Shown piece after piece: positions 24,015 through 35,880 of a stretch of 64,000 nt of DNA. Within the stretch, counting starts at the first letter, position 1, and each line of letters opens with the position of its first letter. A program made the translations under genes and the position numbers. Below the pieces are notes generated by a model, which made no database searches, was not told where the DNA came from, and saw nothing but the letters and a program-made list of their open reading frames with translations. Source of the DNA: Platerodrilus igneus (taxonomy: Eukaryota > Arthropoda > Insecta > Coleoptera > Lycidae); the NCBI GenBank assembly GCA_036346225.1, contig JARFIW010000500.1:4402001-4466000 (forward strand), in the 5' to 3' direction.

Positions 24015-24566
24015 GTTGGATTTTGGGCCTTTAGAAGCTGTTTTTAAAAAAGTCTTCTTCCAAAAACTCTTCTAACAAATTTATTTAAACAGAAATTACA
24101 AGTGGAAATTTAATTTACAAGTACTGTATCAAAAATATTCTAAGTTAAAATTACTTTTAAATGAACTAAATTAGGGCGACTAGTCTAAACAACCAACAAT
24201 GCTAAAGTTTTGAGGCTCAAGACTGACTGACCATTTTGGGCTCTCCAGGGTATTTATGCTATACCTGCTCTTACATTGCTTGTGGGAATTGCAGAGCTCA
24301 TGTCTGCTTATTTCTTTATTCATTTATACAATACAAAGTACTAATGTTAATTCTAGTAATTGCGGTTTTATAACCTACTGTGACCTGCACCTGTAGGGTT
24401 ACGTTGCGTCTGGAATACAATGTATTCATATTGGTTCTCATGTCTTTTGTCTGACTTCTATTAACCTTTTATTATCTATCCTTGAATTATACAATGTTGC
24501 AAGTTAACTTAAGATTCAATAATTCCATTTAATTATACATATATTTGATTTGGGGGATATGTAACT
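24015..24566 (-). repeat. Errantivirus copy 2, 3' LTR
   Basis: On the minus strand the LTR starts AGTTAC just after the polypurine tract and ends CCAAC at 24,015. The AGTTA start is the usual one for errantiviruses. It matches the right-hand LTR from its inner end through about 24,380, where the right copy breaks off. The length is 552 bp. The outer target duplication cannot be checked because the other LTR is incomplete. Confidence 0.85.
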
Positions 24567-24574
24567 CCTCCCGA
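24567..24574 (-). other. Polypurine tract of errantivirus copy 2
   Basis: GGGAGG immediately precedes the AGTTAC start of the LTR on the minus strand. This is where plus-strand DNA synthesis is primed in these elements. Confidence 0.7.
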
Positions 24575-24689
24575 CGTAGATAAAAATTAAGGATTTTGCT
24601 TAATGTTTAAAATTCATTGTCCCTAACGGTACAATTATTGTTTTTTATTTACCTTTGTTTCTTTGTTCTTATGACTAAAATTTCTTTCT

Positions 24690-26045
24690 CTGTTTCTATA
24701 TATAAGATACATTTTGTACAGTAAATATGTAGTTAATAAAATGATTAATGATTACAATAATTAATAGAATTGTCCAAACACTTATGTTATCATAATGTAA
24801 TTTTGGCACTCTTAACTCACTTAAGTGTTCTTTGTAATTGTCCATAACTTCGTGGCTTAGTTGAGATCATCTAGGTCTAGGTGCTCTAGTTGCATTGGTT
24901 TATTGCTGATTTCGTCATCTTCGAGTAGTGTAATCTTGAATTGTAGTTCCGGTAAATTTGCAAATTTCTTTGTTACTTTTGGGTCTTGGTATACTCGAAT
25001 AATTTCGTTTTTCAATTTTAGATAACAATCTTTTTTAATGGTGATTACTTTACTTACAGATAATGCTAAATTGTTTTCGTCTTGGTTGCAATGGGCGGTT
25101 GCCATTACTTCTTGTGGAAATACAGCAATTCATTTGTTTTCCGTAACTTTTTGAATTTTCATGTTGGTGATTTGTACTGGTTTTGCTTCACAATTGTTGT
25201 ATTGATTTGAGAATCTTAATAATAGTACTTCGCAATGGCTATCTGCTTGAATAGCTGTTGTCGTTGATAATTGGCATAAATATTGGCTTGGTGCTACTTC
25301 TTTGCATTTTTCGTTCGTGTAACCATACCTAAGTTCATTTAGGAAAAGGAACTTGGTTTTAGGGAAAATAACTTGATACCTGCTAGAAACTTTCATGGGG
25401 AAAGCAAATACATGATAATAATTATAAGTGTTACTTTCTACTATGGGGATTTCTATTAAAAATGTGATTTCGTTATTCTTTACATAACCTTTTACTATGG
25501 CTATTTTTTCAAATATGAGTATGTTTTGTTCTACTACTTCAAAGGGTAGTTTACTGTTAGTTATAAGTGATCTTACTCTTAATAATTCATTTAATAAGTC
25601 AATTGGTTCTATAATGCTAGAGTGTAATGTGTTTAGTTTTGCCAATGTTACAGCGTTTTCTAATGTAGCTAAAATTTGTTGGATTACAGTAAGGGTTGAT
25701 ATTATTTGAGTAAATATCGTGTTAAATCTGATTAAATTTCGTATTCCTAACATTGTGGTTTGCATGTTACTTTCAAGGGTTTGTATTCTATTGACTATAC
25801 TGTCTTGTTTTTTTACTAGCTTTCGTACCGTTTCATTAAATTTTACTATAGTTGACTGGGTTAAAATATTTGATTTCTAACAATGGTTTTTATGTCATTT
25901 TATTTTCAATTAAGTGTTGTATGGCGTTGTCATATAGTTCTGCAGCTTGGTTGTCCAAGTTGCCTGTAATAGCTTTTACAATATTACCTAGTCCGTTAAT
26001 AAGTTCTCTTTTTCGTCTTGTAATTTGATCTGTTGGTATAAATCT
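24690..26045 (-). pseudogene. env: Errantivirus copy 2 env, fusion and membrane-anchor part
   Basis: The minus frames in order contain a furin-type RRKR site followed by a fusion-peptide-like glycine-containing stretch (about 26,035-25,930). A long ectodomain follows with scattered Cys (25,765-25,130), then a further segment (25,105-24,857), and a hydrophobic run of about 20 residues (about 24,795-24,720) that would be the membrane anchor. This is the layout of errantivirus Env, related to baculovirus F proteins. Frames change near 25,790-25,900 and 25,110, so no full protein can be made. The N-terminal part is separated from it by the insertion at about 26,050-28,025. Confidence 0.85.
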
Positions 26046-28025
26046 TGTAATATAAAAATATAATTTTATATTTCTTTATCCTCGTGACTATCAGCTATAA
26101 ATTAAACCTCCCAATTTTCCAAACCTTAATCTGATATCACAAGGTCGAGAATTTCTTCTTTTTCTTTTAAGCCCAAGGTAATGTCGGATGGAGAATGGCT
26201 TGAGACAAAGAAAAACTTTTAAGATATAAACGGCTAGTTGAGTGATAGCTCTGGGTAGATCATGAGCTTGGGTCATGGGTGAATAAAAGACCAAAAATAT
26301 GTTTAATGAGCGCCACCGTATTTTTTAATACAATAACCAACAAAATTTAACTGTGCTAGTATAAGGGGAATGCAGAAACCTTATCTTAACACCACTAACA
26401 TAGCCATAAAACCTGAATTTCACTCTTTAGGACACACTTACCAAGACCTCAACCACCAGATGTCATACAGATGTCTCAGCTTTACCTGTGAACAAACAAA
26501 AGCACAATATGGACACCATTTGTGTCCTCAAAAACATTTGCCAAAAATAGAATAATAGAATTTAGGCATTTAAAATATACTGAGGGAATTTATTTTCACT
26601 ACACACTCTTTCTATTCCGGGAGGACTTGCAAATTTTAAATGTTAAATAATAAAACATTTTCAAAAACAAAAGGATTCTATTTGGATAAATTTTTGATTA
26701 TGTACATATGACTGCAATATTAAAGTTTGTCTCTTTATCGAATTTTTTCATAATAACGCTAATGAAGTTTTACATTCAAAATTAAAATCCATGAGTAGTT
26801 CATTTCTATAAGATTTAATTAGATAGACATATAATTTATTAATTGTTCATAACACATAAGTTTCTTTTAATCAGCGAAGTACTTCCTTGATTATTACAAC
26901 AAAAAATAATTATCAAAGTGCAGACGTGGTAAAATGTTATTATTCTAATTTAATTATAATCTATAATAAATACGCGAATTTCATATGTCAATGAAAGTGC
27001 CTTTGCATGACCTAAAAGTCTTCAAGCATAATGTAAATTAAATCAAGACAGCATATGGCGTCTAGATAGGAAAACGGAATCTACATTTTTTTTTGTCTGA
27101 CATAGGTTGTCATTCAGAACTTTATAAAATACACAGTTTGCGTACATGTGCAAACATTCTGTCAAGCAAGCAACATATTCGTTAATTTACTGATTTCTAA
27201 AAAAAAACTACTTTCTATTTACGTTACAAGCAATTAATGTTGGATTATTCATAATAATTTACTATAATTTCAAAGTTATCAAAAGTTAAAAATACTCACG
27301 TGCATCAAGAATGTACTACAAGTGCTGGACCTTGACCTCAGCTGTCGGAGATTTCCATCATAATATCCTTGTGTGATATTAGTCATCGGTAAGGTTGAAA
27401 TATCGGGAACACATGTGGAATCGGCGTTTACTTTACTGCATGTTATATTGAATAGAACGAAACCATAAATTCTTGCTTTAAATTACTGCCTTCAAAATTT
27501 GTTTTAATTTATTATCGGAAATGTTATTCAAGATATGTCCTCAAGATATTGCACTAAGATGAAAAATATTAGTATAATCTATTGTATTAATATATATTAA
27601 CTGTCTAAAATGATGTCCGAAGGGGTTCCATATTCTCAGGCCTGTCGAGATCAACTAAACTGTTCGGAGCGAGGCTTATCGAAAATCATGCTCACACAAC
27701 CGCTGTTAGGCTCGACCTCCAGACACCAAGAATTTTCAATGCTCTACTTTTTCCTAACTTTGTTAGAAGCCATGTGTTTCGACAGGGCTATTTCGACTTC
27801 ACCTCGTCTGCAAAAGCGGCTTGCACTTTCGAACGTTGAGAATGAAGTGCCGACTGACAACTTGACAGAGCTTGGTAACGAACTTTAGAGTATATACATA
27901 CGAGAATCTATGCATTATTATGAATATTATATATTAATTTTTATTGGATGATAATTCTCAAATTAAATATTTTAAATTATAGCTGTTTTATTTTTATTTT
28001 ATTGAACTAAATGTAACTAGAAAAA
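26046..28025. other. Unidentified insertion inside env
   Basis: This DNA separates two halves of the env frame. I found no transposase, reverse transcriptase or clear terminal repeats. A GC-richer segment at 27,610-27,890 holds a 92-codon plus-strand frame with no known motif. I could not find a clean target duplication at the edges. Confidence 0.45.
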
Positions 28026-28027
28026 AA

Positions 28028-28380
28028 AATACGTTACAATCTATTAAATTTATGTTCTATGTTCCTTAAAATGTTTTCTATTATACTATTGTAATTAAGC
28101 ATTTCTATCGCGTATTTTGTTCCAAATTTGGCCGTGTACATTGATTGATCCAGTCTGTAATAGTTGTCTCTAGTTATATAAAATTCTTGTTTTAATTCTG
28201 TTAGGTCAAATTTCTGTGCCAATGTCCAATAATCTATTGTGTTTTGCTTACTTCCCATTTTTACTGGTAGTACATCGGGGTTGTTTTTAATGTCTTCGAC
28301 TAATATGTCGTCGTCCGTTCTACCTGGGTGGAAGTTGACACCAAGGATGATGGCTGTCCATCTGAAATTAGTAGTGTCTT
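28028..28380 (-). pseudogene. env: Errantivirus copy 2 env, N-terminal part
   Basis: A minus frame at 28,258-28,034 continues, in an open frame upstream to about 28,365, a segment with GVNFHPG and DDILV motifs and then a DYW...FDLTELKQEFY stretch. It sits between the integrase end and the env cleavage part, where the surface subunit of an errantivirus Env begins. It is cut off by the insertion. Confidence 0.65.
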
Positions 28381-28384
28381 AGAT

Positions 28385-29257
28385 TTTTTTTGTATTTTAT
28401 TATTTTTCCGTTGTCTACTACGGCTATACTTTTGTCTGATATCTTTTTGATTTTAAACGGACCTAAATTTCTGGGGACCGTTTTGTGTCATTTACTTTGA
28501 AAGTTTTTCTCGTATACGGTTTGTCCTATTGAAAATTTATTTATATCGGCTTTCTTATTGTGGGTTGTTGTAATACGTTCTTTTTGGTTATCTAATTTAT
28601 TTTGTAAATTATCATAAGTTATTTTTAATTTTTCTTTATGGTCTTTAGCATACTGTTGGTGTACCTTTTTGTTGTGATGTATATCGTAAGGGTTACGGGA
28701 ATCTGAATACCCTAATGTTATTTCAAGGGGTGTAAAGTTTGACGATGAATGGATTGTGTTGTTGTAAGCAATTAGCGCGTATGACATTAAATTAGTGATA
28801 TGTTTTTTCTTATCAGTTAATCTTTATAATCTGATCTATTCTAAGAGTGTTAGGTGTAATCTTTCAATTAATTCATTTGATTCTGGGTGATTTTCGGTTA
28901 CAAATGAATTTGTATTTTATGGAGTTCTAGGGTATTTTGTATTGTTTCATTTCTAAAATTACTGCCATTGTCTAAAGTTGTTGTTTCGGGTGTGCCATAA
29001 AATGTAAAATATTGTAAGAATTCTTGGGTTACGTAGATACTATTTTTGGAAGTGATAGGTATCGCTTGGCCTACTTTGGTGAATGCGTCTACAATTGTTA
29101 AAAAGTTTTGCGCTTCTACTACTAGAGTGTCTGCATGTAGCTTTTGAAAAGGTTTGTCGGGTGTTTTAGTTAACATTAAAGGTACTTTTGGGGGTGTTCT
29201 GTCGTATTTCGCTTTGTCGCATAATTCGCATTGGTTAATAAAATTTGTGGTTAATTC
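28385..29257 (-). pseudogene. pol: Errantivirus copy 2 integrase, catalytic and C-terminal part
   Basis: The C-x2-C half of the zinc-binding HHCC domain (CELC) is at about 29,235. The core follows, with Asp in LHADT (about 29,125) and Asp in TLDNGSNF (about 28,975). The Glu region lies near 28,870-28,890, across a frame change. The C-terminal domain continues at 28,787-28,488 (YALIAYNNTIHSS, then TPLEITLGY). The hAT-like element sits just N-terminal to the CELC motif. The frame is shifted near 28,800-28,900. Confidence 0.85.
29250..29257 (+). repeat. hAT-like target duplication, left
   Basis: GTTAATTC, identical to 32,389-32,396 on the other side of the element. Eight bases is the hAT hallmark. 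Confidence 0.85.
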
Positions 29258-32200
29258 TAGGGATGCACTCGGGCCGGGCCGGGCCGGGCCGGGCCGGGCC
29301 GGACTTTTAATAAGCCCGGCCCAGCCCGACGCAGAAAGGTAACCGGCCCGGTCCGAGGCCCGGCGCGAAATGAAAATTAACAGCCCGGCCCGCCGGGCCC
29401 GGCCGGCCCGACTTTTATTCAGCGAATGAGAAGATTTCTTTTTTGTCGTGTTCAACAAGTAACTATCACTCGTTTGCTTAGTTTAAGAATATAATGATTT
29501 TGAATTACAATCAAGATACTTGTGGAACATATCGTAGTATATCATTTGATTTTTGATTCTGTTACGTACTTAGACATAGCCGGAAGAAAAGTAAGTACCA
29601 GGCCAACTATTAAACGCGGAGACTGGGGGGGATTCGCCTACATACCAAAAAGAAACAAAAAACACATTGCCCACGATGATCTATTAACAAATAAAAATAA
29701 ATAACGGATTCTGTACAAACAAGCAAGAGGAATAAATTAAGCGTTACTATTTGAAAGCAAACAGTTAGGTGATATGAACAATTTAGTACATTAGATACGA
29801 AGTGCGCATCTCGTATTTACATAAAGTAAAATTAATCAGTAGTAAATTAACCTGTGAGAGCGTTTGTCAAGCATTTTTAAAGTTTCACCTAATACTTTTT
29901 GTAAAATAACTAATTAGTAGGAAAGAATTAACGTGTGGGAGCTTTTGTCAGATATCTTTTAAATCGTACATAGTACCGCTTGTAAAATAAACTAATCAGT
30001 ACAAAGGAATAAGCGTGTGTCTGTCCAATACTTTTAACACAGGTACATCACACATGTAGAGCGATAATATCGATTAGCAGCAACGAACAATAGTTCTACA
30101 ATGTGACGTTTCTTGTCACATAACTACACCAAATGTTGATACGGAATATCCCATTGACACACACAAAAGAAAACGAGTTGCATACCTGTAGGTATCCGGA
30201 TACTTAGCTTGAAAACCGTCGGGGGTGAGTTAACACAGAAACGCCGCGGTATTCGGGATCCATTCACCCTGGCATCGTAATTACAGCAACGACCTGCGTA
30301 CAAAAGCAGAAAGGAAGAGCCCACTTGGCCTCCAGTTAAAAAAAGCAATCCACGAAAACCACCTCCTAATTGTCGAACAGAAAATAAACAGACGTGCTTT
30401 GCTTTTGAAATACGGTGACGAATAATGTAGAAAATATGTCGACGCACAAAATGTAGAAGCAAATGTAGAAGCGATGGTTCAAATAATACGAATTCCAACT
30501 GCAAATCCTCGCTTATTGAAGCGCGATTAAAACTGGAAAACCCCGGGTTTTATCAGATAGTGTGCGACCTTATTTCAACAAGTTTTTACATTGAAACAAT
30601 AGAGAAAATCATTATAGGCGGTCGTAATGTATACCAAGATAACGGGTACCTGAAACAGGATATAACTATGTAGTTGTTGCATAAACTTGTCGTTTCAAAG
30701 CAACTAGATTTAAGTTGAGGAATTTATTCGTGAAAGTGTTTATTATTAATTATGTTAAAGGATTTAACAGTATAAACAGAATTTATTCGAGCGGGAATTG
30801 AATTAATAAGGGAGAAAAATAAGGTAATTAATTTATGCTGAAAATAAACGTAACAATTCTTTAAAAAATCCTAAAAATAGGTAACAAAGGTACAAAATGT
30901 TTAGCAATTTTCAATGTTTATAAAATTGTACGCTTAACGCAGCTTATAACCTTTATAATAAATTTGCGCCCGCTTTATTTTGTCGTTCCTACTGCAAAGA
31001 ATTTTACTAAAATTACATACTTGAAATTAGAGAGTTGTTACAAACTCATTCCAAGCAGACTTTATTAAAAGAATCTTCAAATAAAGTATTCTTTTTTAAA
31101 AGTTTGCATCCAATCTAAAGAAGTGTTAGTGCAAGTGTTTTTTCTCTTACTCTTTATTCTGACATATATGTTTAGTATTCTATATCTATAGGTTATGTTT
31201 TAAAAATGAATAAAGAATTAATCTCTTTTGTGATAAGGTGACCTATAATACATGTTTAACTATATTGGAAAAAATCAAAGAAATTGTATTCACACAAAGA
31301 TAAACCTTTTTTATTATTTGAGTCTTTTATTTCCCACTGATTCGATAACATTTGCATGTGTTGTCAAAGTGTTTTCACGGAATACTTTTTGAGTTTACTT
31401 CAAGACACTGTTTTTACTCCTTTCCAAGCATATAGCATTTCTGTTTTCAAAAGGATTTTTACGGTTTACTTCTAGGAAAAGCATTACAAAACAGCATCCT
31501 CGTATTTAGAGCATTGACGTTTTATATCTTTTTTGTGTTATAAACTTGGACATTATATTTCTAAATTTAATTACGGAAACAACATTACAAAAAACCATTT
31601 ATTTCGCTATATTTATACACATAGCAGACAATTAAATGTAAGTTTGTACGTTAAGCATTTGGCATATGTCAAAATTAAAGCGCCTTAAATAAAAGCAATC
31701 CCTGCCTGTATTTAAATTAAATAAAGGTGTCCTGTATTTTAATAAAGTACAAACATTAAAGGTGTAATTGCGCATGTGTAAATGTCAAATAAGGGAAAAC
31801 TTTATAAAAAAATTGGTAAAATGAACTTTGCAATAACTCTCTAGGGTTTTAGGCGGTAGACATAAATTATACACGCGATTGCTAATATCGACGTTCGCCG
31901 CATGATTGAGATTTGGAGTATATACATATACATAATATAAATTGTGCAAACTTTTGAATTATAAATAAATCACCTTGGTTGATGTTCCTGGGCATCTTTA
32001 ACTTGCCTAAAGTACAACATGAGGAACATTAAATAGAACTAGAAAAAATATTCGGTATAAGAAGTGAGTTATAATATCACGTCTGCTTTACACTAAACAT
32101 GACAAAAAACTGATTATTAATGGGTTCATGAAGACACTACGTGAAAATATAATTAAGAACGTTTACTTACTCAATGTGAGATAGAAGTGAAGGGACGATG

Positions 32201-32388
32201 GAGTATTTACTCGTGAGTTTTTCGGGTCGAAAAGTTCGGGCCGGTCCGAGACGTTTGGCCCGGCCCGGCCCGAAAAAAGGTAGGCCCGGTCCGGGCCCGA
32301 CCCGAATAAAGTAGTCATCGGCCCAGCCCGGATTCGAGCCCGAAATCGGGCCGTGCTCGGGCCGGGCCCGAGCCCGAGTCCATCCCTA
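29258..32388. mobile_element. Non-autonomous hAT-like element, 3.1 kb, GC-rich ends
   Basis: The ends are TAGGGATGCACTCGGGC and, in reverse complement on the right, TAGGGATGGACTCGGGC. They are flanked by an exact 8 bp duplication, GTTAATTC. Both ends (29,258-29,410 and 32,220-32,388) are packed with GGGCCGG/CCCGGCC motifs, while the interior is AT-rich. No hAT transposase was found. The longest interior frame (126 codons, minus, 30,504-30,124) has no recognised motif. It inserted into the integrase region of errantivirus copy 2 and so is younger than that element. Confidence 0.88.
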
Positions 32389-32396
32389 GTTAATTC
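32389..32396 (+). repeat. hAT-like target duplication, right
   Basis: GTTAATTC, matching 29,250-29,257 exactly. Confidence 0.85.
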
Positions 32397-32934
32397 TTTA
32401 AAGTAGTATCTCCTTATGGTTGGTTTTGCCTTCGTGTTGATTTCTAATTACGTAATTTATTTTGTCAGGGTCATCTAAAATTATTAATTATCTTGTACAT
32501 CTAACAATTTCAGGGCCCGAGTTATTAAATAATCTGATATATAATTTTGAGTATCTCTTGTATAAGTGTTCGGTAGTGAAATAAAAGTAAAAACGTTTTT
32601 ATTTCTGGGGTATATTCTTTTAAAATTTTAATTATCTGCTCTTCGTTATCGTCTTCAGTTATTTGAATTTGATATATTTTCTTATTATCTATTTTTGTAT
32701 ATTTTACTGGGTTGGGGTAGGTTAAAGCTTCGGTAACTATGAATTGATTTGGTTTTATGTCTATAGCTTCGTTTAATATCTTAATTACGGTTATTGGTTC
32801 TTCGTTTTGTGTTGAGTGTATGGTGTCTATTTCTTCTGGGTCTTCCCTTATTTTTGTTTCGTCTACGTTACCTATAATTGACTCTGTTTCTATTGCGTTG
32901 AGTTGTATTCTGCTTAGTGCATCTGCATTATTGT
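32397..32934 (-). pseudogene. pol: Errantivirus copy 2, RNase H end to integrase linker
   Basis: On the minus strand the frame begins with NADALSRI (about 32,928-32,905), the conserved end of gypsy RNase H. It runs through an acidic linker rich in Glu and Ile to 32,525, then out of frame toward the integrase N-terminus. Everything N-terminal to NADALSRI (protease, RT, most of RNase H) is absent. Confidence 0.8.
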
Positions 32935-33381
32935 TAGGGATGGACACGAACCACACGGGTTCGAGGTTCGGTTCGATTTTTCGAACCGAACCGGACATTT
33001 TATTTTCGAACCAAACTTCGAATCGGACCGGCAAATTTTTCGAACCGAACCGAACCTAGCTCAAGGTTCGGTCCGGTTCGGTTCGAAAGGTACGTTTTTA
33101 TATCAAAATTTAGTTTAAAAATTTAATTTTTACTAAAAATATATCAATCTTAATTTCCCCAAATGCACATTTTAAAAATCTCTAGTCGCAAGCATGTAAG
33201 AAATAGAACGATTTTCTAATGTACATGGTCATCGAGTTTTAAGCCAATAGGTATTAGTGTTACATATCTAATAAATTTTGTCATCGAGGCACGTTTGTAG
33301 ATAAAAAAAATTCTACATTAGTTCGATTTGTTTAATGCTCCTTATTTCAAATTGTTGTTTGTTTATAACTAGTATTAGATA
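32935..33381. mobile_element. hAT-like fragment with GGTTCGG-rich end
   Basis: It starts TAGGGATGGACACGAACC, the same TAGGGATG tip as the 3.1 kb element. The next ~150 bases are packed with GGTTCGG/CCGAACC motifs (to about 33,090). I could not find the second end or the partner of the preceding ATTATTGT, so the far side is probably lost. It fills the place where protease to RNase H should be. Confidence 0.6.
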
Positions 33382-34515
33382 TTAAAGAAACTCGAAATGA
33401 TTTTGAAAATTTGGTTTTAAAAACAAGCTTATTTTATTCGATGAACAGACTATGAAGAGACTACAGAAGTTTTCTAAATTATTTGATTCATTGTCTCTAC
33501 TGGAGTATGTATAATTATTCCTGTCATGATTATTAAAAAATTCTTCCACTTCTTGGTGGAATAGTTCTTCCAAGGTGAAGTTTCGTCTTTGATTATAATT
33601 TGTTTTGATTTGCAATATTTTTTTGTTTTGTCTGCTGTTACCAGATGAAGTGTCAATAGGAGTTGTTTCTCATTGGTGTGTTTCTGTTGGGGTTTGCGCC
33701 GAATGTTTGCCTTGGTTGGTTTTCGTTTTGGTTAAACCTTGGTGTAAATGTGGGTTTTGTAAAATTTGAGTTAAATGTTGGTCTAGGAAATTGTCTAAAT
33801 TGGTTGTTAAAGTTTGTGTTTGAGCTGTTAATTTGAGGTTGATTCACTTGTGCGTTAAATGGTGTAGATTTCGGTTGTGTGAATATTTGTCTCGCGGCTT
33901 GTATGAATTTCATCGGTGAGCAGTTTTATTTACGTTTGGGTTATATAGTCTGTTTCGGTAACACATAACTTTCTTTCCACTATAATCATGTTCATTGCCT
34001 CCTCTAAATTTTGGGGATGTTAGAATCTTATTTTATCCGATAACCGTTCAGGTAATGCGTTTATGTACGTGTCTAGTGTCATTTCGTCGTACATTATTGT
34101 TTTCAATAAACGGATATTTTGTTTGGGTTTTCGATTTTTAGTTTCGTTAAGATCAAGCAAGCTCCTTACATTTTGGCATTTCATACCGCGTTGGTAGAGT
34201 GATTGGTTGGATTCCATTTGAAAGTTTATTAAATCGTAGACCAGACATTTGATGTTTTTCTAGTCGCCGAAATAAGTAACCGTTTGAAATCCTATTGTTC
34301 AAGGTCATCGCGATTTGCAATTAATGTTAAAGCTCTTCCGGTTAGTTTACTAAAAATTAGGCGTCAAAGCATGATATTACGGTCATTGTCCTCTACTTTA
34401 TAAAAAGATTTTGAAAATGTTTCACAAGCAGTAATGAAAATACCTAGTATAGTTTGATTTCCGTCGAATACGGGGATTGATTGGAGGTACAACCGCATAT
34501 TTTCCATGTTCCTTG
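33382..34515 (-). pseudogene. gag: Errantivirus copy 2 gag
   Basis: The N-terminal capsid-like part is readable at about 34,515-34,250 with YLQSIP followed by a FDGN-type motif. The region 34,217-34,020 contains a CQNVRSLL motif that parallels the Gag of copy 1. An Asn/Phe/Pro-rich stretch follows (33,913-33,653), then an acidic end with EELFHQEVEEFFNNH (33,600-33,540). Several frame changes break it. No Cys-His knuckle is seen, as is usual for this group. Confidence 0.8.
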
Positions 34516-35506
34516 TCTTTAATATAAATTACTTTCCAGTCGAGTTTGAATTGCGATTAAATTAAAGTTGGTAGCTAGTTATTTAAAGAATCACTTGTCC
34601 TTTACCTGTATGCAATTACAAAGTGCTATAATTGTATTAAAGAATTTCTGCTTGGTAATTGTGTCGTCAATTACTGTCGCATTAAATTGTATATTTTTAA
34701 CTGTACAGAGGTTACAGATTGTTGCGAGTTGAGTTTTTATTTTCTGAATGGTTTCGTAATAACTGCGCTATAATTATGCGCTTTTATTCTGATTTGTGAT
34801 GATTAATTAAGTTTTGCAATAAGTGTGTGAAATGCTTCTTTATAATTACACAACTCCGTTGCCTTGAAAATTTCTAGTTATAAAGTTTCAGGTTTTCTGA
34901 ATGATTTTTATTTCAGTGATGAGTAATTTGTTTTTGTTACAATAAACTGCATAAACGTTTTTTATAATTATATACCTTCGTTAATTTGCTGTGCTGAAAG
35001 TATTTAATTATAGAGCTTTATAAAAATGCGATGAGTATCGAATCGTTTCAGCAATAATTGTTATAATGAAAGATTGCGTTCTATCTTAAGTTTCAGATTT
35101 GGTGAATAAATAGTTTTATTTATCGTGATAAATTGTACCAGTTGTGCATATAAATGCATCTTTATAATTCCTTAGTTAAAATAGGTTTCCTGAGTAAATT
35201 TTTTCAGAAATGGTAAAAATAATAAATTGCGATAACAAAAATTGTACATAAAAGTTCTTACTAGCTAATATCAATAATTTGAAAAAGAATATGGTTAGGA
35301 TAAATAAACTTACACAATTTTCATTGCCAATTTCATCTGTTTTCCTTCTTTGGGCTTTGTCAATTTTCTACCTTGTCCAAGTTTGTTTCTTTGGACTTGG
35401 TCGATTCCGTACCTTGTCCAAATTTTGTTGTTTGTTCTTCCAGATAAAAAATTGATATGCCAGACCACCAGATCCTTAAATTTGGATTTCCTAGTGCCCT
35501 TCTAGA
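34516..35506 (-). other. Errantivirus copy 2 untranslated leader
   Basis: AT-rich DNA between the primer site and gag, without a reading frame. In this family a leader holds the packaging and splice-donor signals. I cannot pick them out. Confidence 0.5.
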
Positions 35507-35524
35507 TCCATTCCGACTGCACCA
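35507..35524 (-). other. Primer binding site, serine-tRNA type
   Basis: The minus strand reads TGGTGCAGTCGGAATGGA directly after the LTR end. TGGYGCAGTCGG is complementary to the 3' end of a serine tRNA, the primer used by 17.6/297-type errantiviruses. Confidence 0.75.
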
Positions 35525-35880
35525 GTTAGGTTTTGGGCCTGTGGTAGCTGCTTTTTAAAAAAGTCTTCTTCCAAAAACTCTTCTAACAAATTTGTTTAAA
35601 CAGAAATTACAAGTGGAAATTTAATTTAATTTAAGTTGAAATTACTAATTGTAATTGAAATGAACTAAATTAGGGCGAGTAGCCTGAACAACCAACAGTG
35701 CCAAAGTTGTGAGGCTTAAGAGTATCTTTACCATTTTGGGCTCTCCAGAGTATTTATGTTGTCCCGGCCCCTCACACTGCTTGTGGGAATTGCAGAGCTC
35801 ATGTCTGCTTATTTCTTTATTCATTTATACAATACAAAGTACCAATGATAATTCTAGTAATTGTGGTTTTATAACCTACT
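35525..35880 (-). repeat. Errantivirus copy 2, 5' LTR, truncated
   Basis: It matches 24,015 to about 24,380 of the left LTR and then stops after ATAACCTACT, where the microsatellite starts. The remaining ~185 bp of the LTR were not found on the other side of the microsatellite. Confidence 0.88.

Larger units (their letters stand above)
24015..35880 (-). mobile_element. Errantivirus (Ty3/gypsy with env) copy 2, nested and deleted
   Basis: The parts are in the order expected on the minus strand: right LTR fragment, primer site, gag, remnant of RNase H, integrase, env, polypurine tract, left LTR. Protease, reverse transcriptase and most of RNase H are gone. Three foreign insertions interrupt it: a hAT-like fragment at 32,935 to about 33,380, a 3.1 kb hAT-like element at 29,258-32,388, and about 2 kb of unknown DNA in env at about 26,050-28,025. 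It cannot move by itself. It lies in the same orientation as copy 1 at the right edge of the window but belongs to a different family. Confidence 0.9.

Noticed and set aside
29258..29420. GC-rich block as a CpG-island promoter
   Set aside because: It is one of two matching ends of a transposon, with repeated GGGCCGG motifs, so no promoter needs to be assumed.
29154..29458. Arg/Ala/Gly-rich frames over the GGGCCGG repeats, one appearing fused to the integrase
   Set aside because: The repeats belong to the end of a hAT-like insertion with exact target duplication. The fusion is produced by the insertion.
30124..30504. 126-codon minus frame as a gene inside the hAT-like element
   Set aside because: It has no hAT motif and no recognisable domain, and its composition does not stand out.
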